From: Thermoleophilaceae bacterium
GTDB taxonomy: Bacteria; Actinomycetota; Thermoleophilia; Solirubrobacterales; Thermoleophilaceae
Assembly: GCA_013813135.1 (NCBI GenBank)
Contig: JACCSF010000354.1
Span: 1-8,086, forward strand
Direction: 5' to 3'
Length of the DNA: 8,086 nucleotides
Made by a program: the position numbers and the translations under genes. The notes under the pieces were generated by a model that was not told the origin of the DNA, did no database searches, and worked only from the letters and a program-made list of their open reading frames with translations. This document shows positions 1-6,698 of the stretch, in pieces; position 1 is the stretch's first letter; the number at the start of each line of letters is the position of its first letter.

Positions 1-1
1 G

Positions 2-202
2 CGCGAGCCGGCCGACGTGCCGGCGAGCACCCCGGAGTCGACAGCGCTGTCCAAGCAGCTCAAGCGGCGCGGCTTTCGCTTCGTCGGCCCGACCACGGCC
101 TACGCGGCGATGCAGGCGTGCGGGGTCGTGAACGACCACCTCGCCGGCTGCTGGGTGCGCGCGGAAGTGGAGCGCGAGCGGCCCAAGAGTCGAGACATGT
201 GA
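2..202 (+). CDS. tag: DNA-3-methyladenine glycosylase I, C-terminal part (5' truncated by window edge)
   Basis: Base-excision repair enzyme that removes 3-methyladenine from alkylated DNA in the cytoplasm. Only the last 66 residues are visible; the frame is open through base 2, so the start lies outside the window, and the GTG at 17 is an internal valine codon. The family C-terminal block is plain: ESTALSKQLKRRGF, then FVGPTTAYAAMQACG, then VVNDHLAGC. In E. coli Tag the equivalent NDHxxGC histidine and cysteine are half of the structural zinc site; here they are the CAC at 137-139 and TGC at 149-151, both intact. After the motif about 16 mostly charged residues follow before TGA at 200-202, a normal tail. 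Nothing links it functionally to the envelope genes downstream, and it is probably a separate transcription unit. Identification is secure even though it is partial. Confidence 0.93.
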   Translation, partial: REPADVPASTPESTALSKQLKRRGFRFVGPTTAYAAMQACGVVNDHLAGCWVRAEVERERPKSRDM

Positions 203-350
203 ATATCTTGTAAAGGGCACGGCCACGGCCCGCTGCCCACTTCTGGACCTCCGCGCAAAGTTCCGACCGGATCGCAGGCGACCGCCAACCGCCTCCACCG
301 ATGACGCGCTGGAGCGGGAGAGCGCGCTTCGCGAGCTGACGCGGGCGTGG

Positions 351-2792
351 GTGCACCTGGCAGTGATCTGGGCCTTCTCCTTCGCGAAGCCGCTCTTCGA
401 CGTATTGGCCGACTCCCCGGAATTCTTCGTGGCCCGCGGGAACACCCGCGGCGACATCCTGGTGTTCGCGTTCGCAATGGTCTTGCTACCTCCGACGGGG
501 TTGGTCTTAGTCGAAGCGTTCGCGGTGCGGCTGCCAGCGCTGCGGCGGGGCGTGCACCTGTTGTTCGTGGCCGGGCTGGCGGGTGCGTTCGCGCTTCAGC
601 TTCTCGACGACGCCGTGGGGGGCTCGGGCAAGCTGCTCGTATTGGCCGGCGCCGCCGTAGGGGCGGCGGTGGCCCTGCTCTACTCCCGTTCCCGCCTCGT
701 CCCCGCGGTGCTGACCGTGCTGGGGCCGGCGCCGCTTGTCTTCCTCCTCATCTTCCTGCTCGCCTCGCCGGCGTCGAAGCTGATACTGCCGCAAGGCGCC
801 GCCGAGGCTGCTGACGCGAACGTCCGGTCGAAGACGCCGGTCGTGATGGTGGTCTTTGACGAGTTCGACCCCAACATGCTGATGAACGCGCGGCAGCGCA
901 TCGACCGGACGCGCTATCCGAACTTCGCGGCGTTCGCCGACGACGCCACCTGGTACCGGAACGCGACCACCGTCAACGGCTCGACGACGATGGCCGTGCC
1001 GGCGCTGCTTTCGGGGGTCCGCCCGACACCCGACAGGCTCCCGATCGCGGCCGACTACCCGAACAACCTGTTCACCCTGCTAGGGGACAGCCACTCGCTC
1101 CGCGTCATCGAGACCGCGACCGACATCTGCCCCGAGCGGCTCTGCGGGGCACGGGCTCGCGAGCCCGTCGCCCGACGTCTCCGCTCCCTGGCGGAGGACC
1201 TCGGCATCGTGTCCCTGCATCTGGTTAGTCCCGAGAGGTGGCGCTCGAGCCTGCCGGCGGTGGACCGGACCTTCGGCGACTTCGCCGGGGGCGGTCGCGA
1301 CGACGCCCCAGCCGGCGGTCAACCGGACGTGCCCTCGAGCGCGCTCAGGAACCGGCCAGGTCGGTTCGATGCCCTCTTGCGCGGCATTACGCATGATCGC
1401 GGCGGTCAGAGCCTCCACTTCCTCCACTCCGCGCTCCCGCACATCCCCTGGGAATACCTGCCGACCGGCCAGCAGTACCTCAACCACGGTCCGGACACTC
1501 CGGGCTTGGCAGAGGAGCGTTGGGCGCGGGAACCATTCCCCGCGCGCCTCGGGCTCCAGCGTCACCTGCTCCAGGTTGGCTACGTCGACCGATTGGTCGG
1601 AAGGCTGATGGCTCACCTGCGCGAGGTGGGACTCTACGACCGCGCCCTCGTGGTCATCACGGCGGATCACGGCGTGAGCTACCGGGCCGGACTGTCTCGT
1701 CGCGGGCCGGAGCCGAGAAACGGCAGTGACATAGCCGGGGTGCCGCTCCTTATCAAGTACCCCGGCCAGCGTCGCGGGCGGATCGACGACTCGATGGTGG
1801 AGACGATCGACATCGTGCCGACCATCGCCGAACGGCTCGGCGCCGCCCTCCCACGGAAGGCGGATGGCCGTCCGATCTCGAACGTAAGGCCCTCGCGCGG
1901 GGCCGTCCGGTTAGGCGTGGGGGGTAGCAGCGGCCGGATCTTCAGTCTCCCGTTTTCGCGTTTCGTCCGTCAGCGCGAGGCGGGCCTGCGGCGCATGATC
2001 GACCTATTCGGGTCCGGCGACGGAGGCCGGCGCCTGTATGCCAACGGGCCGGGCTACGAGCTCCTGGGCCGCCCGGCCGCGCAGCTCGCCGAGGACGCGG
2101 GCATGAGCGCGCGGGTCGAGCTCGACGGCGCCGCGACGCTCGATCGCTTTCGTCCTGGCTCAGGGCTCGCCCCAAGCTTCGTGACCGGACGCATCCTGGG
2201 CGACCTGGCCGTCGGCACGCCGTTGGCAATAGCGGTGAATGGCAAGGTCGCAGGCATCACGATGAGCTTCCGCGACGGCGATGACCTGCGCCTGGCCGGC
2301 GTGGTTGCGCCGACTTCGTTTCGCGCAGGATCGAACTCGCTCGAGATATTCGCGATCACGGAGGCGAGCGGGCAGCAGCGCCTGGCTCGGCTCGGGACCG
2401 AGCGGCCCGAGGAGTACCGGCTCGTTGAGAAGGATGGAGAGACCACGATCGTCGGTGCGGGCAAAGAGGCACGAGTGGAAAGCGATCGCCTCGTAGGGTA
2501 TGTCGACCTGTTCGAGATGGACGACCAGGGCGTGCGGCTGGCCGGCTGGGCCGTGGACCCGGAGGCCAAGCGCCCCGTTGAACGTGTCGTGGCCTTTCAG
2601 GGCCGCCGGCTGATCGCACAGGGACGGGCGACTCTCCTTCGACCGGACATCGCCGCGCGGTACGACAACGAGGCGGTCGCCAGGTCGGGCTATGAGTTGA
2701 GGGGCACCGCGGAAGGGATCGAGCCGGATGACTTACGCGTCTTCGCACTAGCGGGCGACGTTGCATCCGAGTTGCCCCGGTATCGGCGGTAG
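351..2792 (+). CDS. Polytopic membrane sulfatase-like (alkaline phosphatase superfamily) hydrolase/transferase with two C-terminal modules
   Basis: Reading from GTG 351 gives 813 residues. About four or five hydrophobic segments lie in residues 1-146 (near 1-17, 35-58, 67-85, 94-110, 117-146), so the catalytic part probably faces outward. The sulfatase-fold domain spans about 162-500: the metal-binding FDEFD (D170/E171), the nucleophile region NGSTTMAVPALLSG (209-222), HSALPHIPW (359-367), and TADHG (D439/H440) followed by VPLLIKYPG and DIVPTIAERLG. The C/S-x-P-x-R signature of formylglycine sulfatases is absent; T212 falls at the nucleophile position, as in phospho-type relatives. Residues about 585-670 look like a beta-rich module (AIAVNGKVAGIT), and 715-810 form a GWAVDP-containing module. 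Substrate unknown; an envelope polymer or lipid is inferred. The start is uncertain: the frame is open from 132, and upstream codons look coding (DDALERESALRELTRAW), yet no ATG, GTG or TTG occurs before 351. Codon use is looser than in neighbouring genes. Confidence 0.85.
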   Translation: MHLAVIWAFSFAKPLFDVLADSPEFFVARGNTRGDILVFAFAMVLLPPTGLVLVEAFAVRLPALRRGVHLLFVAGLAGAFALQLLDDAVGGSGKLLVLAGAAVGAAVALLYSRSRLVPAVLTVLGPAPLVFLLIFLLASPASKLILPQGAAEAADANVRSKTPVVMVVFDEFDPNMLMNARQRIDRTRYPNFAAFADDATWYRNATTVNGSTTMAVPALLSGVRPTPDRLPIAADYPNNLFTLLGDSHSLRVIETATDICPERLCGARAREPVARRLRSLAEDLGIVSLHLVSPERWRSSLPAVDRTFGDFAGGGRDDAPAGGQPDVPSSALRNRPGRFDALLRGITHDRGGQSLHFLHSALPHIPWEYLPTGQQYLNHGPDTPGLAEERWAREPFPARLGLQRHLLQVGYVDRLVGRLMAHLREVGLYDRALVVITADHGVSYRAGLSRRGPEPRNGSDIAGVPLLIKYPGQRRGRIDDSMVETIDIVPTIAERLGAALPRKADGRPISNVRPSRGAVRLGVGGSSGRIFSLPFSRFVRQREAGLRRMIDLFGSGDGGRRLYANGPGYELLGRPAAQLAEDAGMSARVELDGAATLDRFRPGSGLAPSFVTGRILGDLAVGTPLAIAVNGKVAGITMSFRDGDDLRLAGVVAPTSFRAGSNSLEIFAITEASGQQRLARLGTERPEEYRLVEKDGETTIVGAGKEARVESDRLVGYVDLFEMDDQGVRLAGWAVDPEAKRPVERVVAFQGRRLIAQGRATLLRPDIAARYDNEAVARSGYELRGTAEGIEPDDLRVFALAGDVASELPRYRR

Positions 2793-2824
2793 CCCACGGG
2801 GGGCCCACCGGCCTCACGGCGCAC

Positions 2825-2830
2825 TATCCT
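2825..2830 (+). promoter_or_regulatory. Candidate -10 element of a leaderless-type promoter for the M20 peptidase gene
   Basis: TATCCT sits 11 bases before ATG 2842 in the 49-base gap after the sulfatase-like gene. No Shine-Dalgarno-like purine run lies between it and the ATG, which would suit transcription starting at or just before the start codon. No -35 match is seen at the usual spacing (about 2801-2808 is GC-only), so the call rests on the hexamer and its position alone. Confidence 0.28.
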
Positions 2831-2841
2831 GGCTCGACGGG

Positions 2842-3957
2842 ATGGATGAACGAGCGCTTGCCGAGCGCCTGATCACCTACGACACGTCCACCCTCGAGGG
2901 CATGCAGAGCGCAGCCGGGTTCGTGAAGGGCTGGCTGGAGGCGCGCGACGTGGAGGTGACGGGCTCGATGCACAACGGGCGGCCGGTGCTGGCCGCCACG
3001 GTCGGCCCTGCCGCCACGGCGGCGACAGTAGTGCTGCACGGCCACCTCGACGTCGTGCCGGCACGGCCGGAGCAGTTCTCACCCCGGCTCGACGGCGACC
3101 GGCTGTTCGGTCGCGGCGCCTACGACATGAAGGGCGGCCTCGCCGCGATGATGCTCGCGGTGCACGACCTGGCCCGGCAGGAGGGCGTGCGCGTGCACTT
3201 TGTGTGCGTGGCCGACGAGGAGTCGGAGGAGCTCGAGCAGCGCGGCTCGGACTACCTGGTCGAGCAGGGCTACATCGGCGACTTCGCGATCACCGGCGAG
3301 CCCACGGACATGCACATCGGCATCCAGGCCAAGGGCGTGCTGGCGATGCGCATCGAGGTCACCGGCACGGCCGCCCACGGCTCCACTCCCTGGATCGGCG
3401 ACAACGCCGTGCTCAAGGCGATCGACGTGTTCCGCCAGATCGAGGTGCTGCCGTTCGCGCGCGAGTCGTCCGACCTGTTCGACCGGCCCTCGATCAACCT
3501 CGGCCGCATTCTCGGCGGGGACGCGCTCAACAAGGTGCCCGACCTGTGCGCCATCGACGTGGACGTCCGCTACCTGCCCGGGCAGGACGCCGACGCGATC
3601 CGCCAGGCGGTCGACGACCTGCCCGACGCTCGCGTGGTCAAGGTGTTCCACCGCCGGCCGGCGATCGTCGACCGCGACAACCCCTTCGTGCAGGCGCTCG
3701 GCGAGGCGATCTCGCGCGTGGCGCCGCCGGTCGGCGAGCAGATCTCCGTCGGCCGCGACGGGGCCTCGGACGTGATCTCCTTCCTCGAGGCGGGCGTGCC
3801 GGCGGTCGAGTGCGGCCCCGCGGGCGCCGGCCACCACGGCCCCGAGGAGTGGGTGTCGGTCCGGTCGCTCGGGGAATATCGACGGGCGCTGGTCGAGTTC
3901 GTGAACCTGCTTCCGGCCCGGCTGGGCAAGGACGAGCGCCCACTGCGAATCGCCTGA
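2842..3957 (+). CDS. M20 family metallopeptidase (ArgE/DapE/carboxypeptidase group)
   Basis: Cytoplasmic di-zinc amidohydrolase of 371 residues, a usual M20 length; members cleave N-acyl amino acids, succinyl-diaminopimelate or small peptides. The full metal set is visible: VLHGHLDVVPA (H68, D70), RGAYDMKGG (D95, bridging), DEESEE (E126 general base, E127 ligand), TGEPT (E153) and GHHGPEEW (H331 or H332). The dimerisation domain is inserted after about residue 160 and carries AAHGSTPW. ATG 2842 was chosen because it opens MDERALAERLITYDT, the usual start of the family; a reading from GTG or TTG codons further upstream would add 27 non-conserved residues inside the preceding gene and gap. The stop TGA shares its A with the ATG of the LCP gene (TGATG), implying translational coupling. 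Exact substrate cannot be read from sequence. Linkage to an LCP protein makes a cell-wall peptide or amino-acid substrate possible, but that is only inference. Confidence 0.92.
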   Translation: MDERALAERLITYDTSTLEGMQSAAGFVKGWLEARDVEVTGSMHNGRPVLAATVGPAATAATVVLHGHLDVVPARPEQFSPRLDGDRLFGRGAYDMKGGLAAMMLAVHDLARQEGVRVHFVCVADEESEELEQRGSDYLVEQGYIGDFAITGEPTDMHIGIQAKGVLAMRIEVTGTAAHGSTPWIGDNAVLKAIDVFRQIEVLPFARESSDLFDRPSINLGRILGGDALNKVPDLCAIDVDVRYLPGQDADAIRQAVDDLPDARVVKVFHRRPAIVDRDNPFVQALGEAISRVAPPVGEQISVGRDGASDVISFLEAGVPAVECGPAGAGHHGPEEWVSVRSLGEYRRALVEFVNLLPARLGKDERPLRIA

Positions 3958-5405
3958 TGCTCGAGGACATCCCCCGCCCCGGACTGTGGAAGCGCCTGCT
4001 GCTGGCGGCTTTCCTGATCGTGTTCGCGGCGGCGGGGGCTACGGCCGTGGCCGCCTTCCACGAGGTCGACAAGGTCGTCAAGGCGCTGGAGCTGGGGCCG
4101 GAGCTGAAGCTCGGCAAGGGCAAGCTGGCCACGACCGACCCGGGCAAGCCCCAGACGCTGCTGATCCTCGGCTCCGACCGGCGGCCGAAGAACAACGCAG
4201 AGGGCGCCGGCGGCGCGCGCTCGGACACGATCATGCTCGTCCGGCTCAACCCCGACAAGGAGGCCACGGCGATCCTGTCGCTGCCGCGCGACCTGAAGGT
4301 CGCGATCCCCGGGCACGGCACGGACAAGATCAATGCCGCCTACGAGCTGGGCGGCCCCGAGCTGACGCTGGAAACGGTGAAGGCGGTCACAGGGCTGCCC
4401 ATCAACCACGTGATCAACGTCCACTTCGACGGCTTCTGGCGCGCCGTCAACGCCGTCGGCTGCGTGTACGCGGACATCGACCGGCGCTACTTCAACGACT
4501 CCGCCGCGTACTCGTACATCAACGTGCAGCCCGGCTACCAGCGCATGTGCGGGCGCTCGGCGCTCCAGTACGTGCGCTTCCGCCACGAGGACACCGACAT
4601 CGTCAGGGCCGCCCGCCAGCAGGACTTCCTGCGCCAGGCAAAGCAGCAGATCACCGCCTCCACCCTGTTCAAGAACCACGAGCGCCTGACCAAGATCTTC
4701 GGCCGCAACACGAGCATCGACAAGGCCCTGCGCTCGCGCAAGGAGGTCCTGCGCCTGCTCAAGCTGGCGCTGTTCTCCGCCAAGCAGCCGATCCAGGAGG
4801 TGAGCTTCCGCGGCACGATCGGCCCGAGCTACGTGGAGACCACCGAGGCCCAGATGCGGGACATGACGAACCAGTTCCTCAACGTGGAGGACACGCCAGG
4901 GCCGCGCGCCGGATCCGGGCGCAAGGTGAAGCGGCCCAAGCGCAGGCGCAAGCTGCCCGTGGTCGGGGGGCTCGAGGACGCCACCGGCTTCGGCAAGGAC
5001 CAGGCGCTTCAGGCGGTGCAGGCCGGAGCCGGCGAGACGCTGCCCGCCCTCTACCCGACGCTGCGCCAGCAGGGCTCCGTGTACGCGGGACCGCCCCGCG
5101 TCTACAAGCTGCGCGGCACCGACGGAAATCGCTACGGCGCCTACCGCATGGTGCTGCAGACCAGCCGCTCGGGCGAGTACTACGGGCTCCAGGGCATCAC
5201 CTGGCGCAACCCGCCGATCCTCGAGGGCGTCACCGAGACCCGCACGATCGGCCGGCGCACGTACGAGCTGGCCTATGACGGGGACCGCCTGCGCCTGGTC
5301 GCCTGGCGCACCCCGAAGGCCGTCTACTGGATCTCCAACACCCTGCTGCTGTCGCTGGACGAGAAGCAGATGCTTGCAATCGCCCGCTCGGTGCGCGCTC
5401 TGTAG
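3957..5405 (+). CDS. LytR-CpsA-Psr (LCP) family glycopolymer transferase with C-terminal extension
   Basis: Membrane-anchored enzyme of 482 residues. LCP proteins transfer undecaprenyl-linked glycopolymers (teichoic acid, capsule, arabinogalactan type) onto peptidoglycan outside the cell. A short basic N-tail (W11, K12, R13) precedes one membrane segment at about 14-34. The LCP core has LLILGSDRRP (68-77), RSDTIMLVRLNP (88-99), LSLPRDLKV (108-115 area), INAAYELGG (125-133), YVRFRHEDTD (205-214) and VRAARQQDFL (216-225), so the conserved Asp and Arg residues that bind the polyprenyl pyrophosphate are present. A Lys/Arg-rich stretch at about 321-333 links to a second domain at about 340-482 with VYKLRGTDGNRYGAYRMVL and VYWISNTLLLSLDEKQMLAIA. 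That domain is not the usual LytR_C domain; its end loosely resembles DUF4367-type domains. The start ATG overlaps the upstream TGA by one base and has no clear ribosome binding site, so coupling is likely. Confidence 0.94.
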   Translation: MLEDIPRPGLWKRLLLAAFLIVFAAAGATAVAAFHEVDKVVKALELGPELKLGKGKLATTDPGKPQTLLILGSDRRPKNNAEGAGGARSDTIMLVRLNPDKEATAILSLPRDLKVAIPGHGTDKINAAYELGGPELTLETVKAVTGLPINHVINVHFDGFWRAVNAVGCVYADIDRRYFNDSAAYSYINVQPGYQRMCGRSALQYVRFRHEDTDIVRAARQQDFLRQAKQQITASTLFKNHERLTKIFGRNTSIDKALRSRKEVLRLLKLALFSAKQPIQEVSFRGTIGPSYVETTEAQMRDMTNQFLNVEDTPGPRAGSGRKVKRPKRRRKLPVVGGLEDATGFGKDQALQAVQAGAGETLPALYPTLRQQGSVYAGPPRVYKLRGTDGNRYGAYRMVLQTSRSGEYYGLQGITWRNPPILEGVTETRTIGRRTYELAYDGDRLRLVAWRTPKAVYWISNTLLLSLDEKQMLAIARSVRAL

Positions 5406-5408
5406 CCT
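5403..5408 (+). promoter_or_regulatory. Candidate -10 element before the UDP-glucose dehydrogenase gene
   Basis: TAGCCT overlaps the TAG stop codon of the LCP gene and lies 9 bases before GTG 5418. The 12 bases between the genes contain no Shine-Dalgarno-like run, which would suit a leaderless start. The arrangement parallels TATCCT before 2842. A TTGCAA at 5374-5379 would be 23 bases upstream, too far for a standard -35. Weak evidence; simple read-through from the LCP gene is an equally good explanation. Confidence 0.22.
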
Positions 5409-5417
5409 GCGCGCCTC

Positions 5418-6698
5418 GTGACTGACGAGAAGGAAGCGATCGGGGTCATCGGCGTGGGCTGGGTCGGCCTGGTCACGGCCGCCTGCTTCGCCGAGCTCGG
5501 CCACGAGGTCTGGGGGCGCGACATCGTGCCGGAGAAGGTGGAGTCGCTGGCCCGCGGCGAGGTGCCGATCCACGAGCCCGGGCTGCCGGAGCTGGTGACG
5601 AAGAACGCTGAGCGCCTGCACTTCACAACCGACATGGGGGAGACGCTCGAGCACGCGCGGCTGCTGTTCGTGGCCGTCGACACGCCGCCCTCGTACTCCG
5701 GCGACGCTGACCTCTCGCGCGTCGAGACCGTGCTGGACGAGCTCGGCGACTCCGACCGCCACGCGCTTGTCATGAAGAGCACGGTGCCCGTGGGCACGGG
5801 CCGTTCGATTCAGCGCCGCCGCGCGGGCACGGGCTACGTGTCGAACCCCGAGTTCCTCAAGGAGGGCAGCGCGGTCGCCGACTTCATGAAGCCCGACCGC
5901 GTCGTGGTCGGCGCGGACGAGGGCTCCTCGGGCTTCGCGGACCGCGTGGCAGCGCTCTACGAGCCGCTCGGCGCGCGCATCCTGCGCACGGACGTGGCGT
6001 CGGCGGAGATGATCAAGCTCGCGTCGAACGCGTTTCTGGCCACCAAGATCAGCTTCATCAACGAGATCGCGAACGTGTCGGAGGAGCTCGGCGCGGACGT
6101 GCTCCAGGTGGCGGAGGGGATGGGCCTCGACGACCGCATCGGTCCCAAGTTCCTGCGCGCCGGCATCGGCTGGGGCGGGAGCTGCTTCCCGAAGGATGTC
6201 CAGGCGCTCAAGCAGCTCGCCGGCAACAGCGGCTACCACTTTCAGCTGCTCACCGCGGTGATCGAGGTCAACGAGCTCCAAAAGCGGCGCACGATCGGCA
6301 AGCTCCAGAAGCACCTGGGCTCGCTGGAGGGCAAGGAGGTGGCGCTGCTCGGCGTGGCCTTCAAGCCGGACACCGACGACATCCGCGAGGCCACCAGCCT
6401 GGTGCTGTCCGGCCGGCTCCAGGGCGAGGGCGCGCACGTGCGCGTGTACGACCCGGTCGCCGCCCTGCGCGCCAACTCGATGCTCGGCGGCGCACGCATC
6501 TGCGAATCCGCGCTGGAGGCGGTCGAGGGCGCCGACGCCGTGGTGCTCGTGACCGAGTGGCCCGAGTTCGGCGAGCTCGACTGGACCGGCGATGTGAAGT
6601 CGCGCATGCGCGTCCCGCTGGTCGTGGACGGGCGCAATTTCCTCGACCGCGAGGCGCTGGTCGAGGCCGGGTTCACCTACGAGGGGATCGGCAGGTAG
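5418..6698 (+). CDS. ugd: UDP-glucose 6-dehydrogenase (UDP-glucose/GDP-mannose dehydrogenase family)
   Basis: Cytoplasmic NAD-dependent enzyme that oxidises UDP-glucose twice to UDP-glucuronate, a precursor for acidic envelope polysaccharides. At 426 residues it has the normal family length. The N-terminal Rossmann domain shows GVIGVGWVGLVTA (9-21) and the EPGLPELV block (53-60). STVPVGTG (121-128) and NPEFLKEGSAVADFMKPDR (143-161) carry the substrate-site residues E145 and E149. The central helix has K200 and N204 (IKLASNAFLATK), and GWGGSCFPKD (251-260) holds catalytic C256 with D260. The C-terminal domain follows with AFKPDTDDIREA. The MKPDRVVVG form is more typical of UDP-glucose than GDP-mannose dehydrogenases, but the neighbours make GDP-mannose, so that substrate is not excluded. 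GTG 5418 is the only start codon between the upstream in-frame stop and the GxGxxG motif. Confidence 0.94.
   Translation: MTDEKEAIGVIGVGWVGLVTAACFAELGHEVWGRDIVPEKVESLARGEVPIHEPGLPELVTKNAERLHFTTDMGETLEHARLLFVAVDTPPSYSGDADLSRVETVLDELGDSDRHALVMKSTVPVGTGRSIQRRRAGTGYVSNPEFLKEGSAVADFMKPDRVVVGADEGSSGFADRVAALYEPLGARILRTDVASAEMIKLASNAFLATKISFINEIANVSEELGADVLQVAEGMGLDDRIGPKFLRAGIGWGGSCFPKDVQALKQLAGNSGYHFQLLTAVIEVNELQKRRTIGKLQKHLGSLEGKEVALLGVAFKPDTDDIREATSLVLSGRLQGEGAHVRVYDPVAALRANSMLGGARICESALEAVEGADAVVLVTEWPEFGELDWTGDVKSRMRVPLVVDGRNFLDREALVEAGFTYEGIGR
6681..6686 (+). promoter_or_regulatory. Possible ribosome binding site for the nucleotidyltransferase gene
   Basis: GAGGGG lies inside the last codons of the dehydrogenase gene, 12 bases before GTG 6699. 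The spacing is somewhat long. Since the stop TAG directly abuts the GTG, ribosome re-initiation could serve as well or instead. Confidence 0.3.

Noticed and set aside
215..238. Hairpin GGGCA/TGCCC after tag as a Rho-independent terminator
   Set aside because: The stem has only five pairs with a 14-base loop and no T tract follows, so it does not meet the minimum for an intrinsic terminator.
301..339. Short reading frame from ATG 301
   Set aside because: Only 12 codons before TGA, no ribosome binding site, and it overlaps the coding-like frame leading into the membrane enzyme.
347..814. Second plus-strand frame overlapping the start of the membrane enzyme gene
   Set aside because: Arg/Gly/Ala-rich product with no motif; the other frame encodes clean hydrophobic segments and then the catalytic domain.
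2787..2810. Broken inverted repeat (CGGT...ACCG, CCC...GGG) after the sulfatase-like gene
   Set aside because: Pairing is interrupted and no T run follows; in DNA this GC-rich such short matches are expected by chance.
2761..2841. Upstream start of the M20 gene inside the end of the sulfatase-like gene
   Set aside because: The extra 27 residues are unlike any M20 N-terminus and would overlap the previous gene's coding end; ATG 2842 opens the expected family start.
3204..3956. In-frame extension of the LCP reading frame upstream through the M20 gene
   Set aside because: The extension translates to an Arg/Gly/Ala-rich shadow of the M20 gene, whose own frame shows all metal ligands. ATG 3957 gives a normal LCP N-terminus with one membrane segment.
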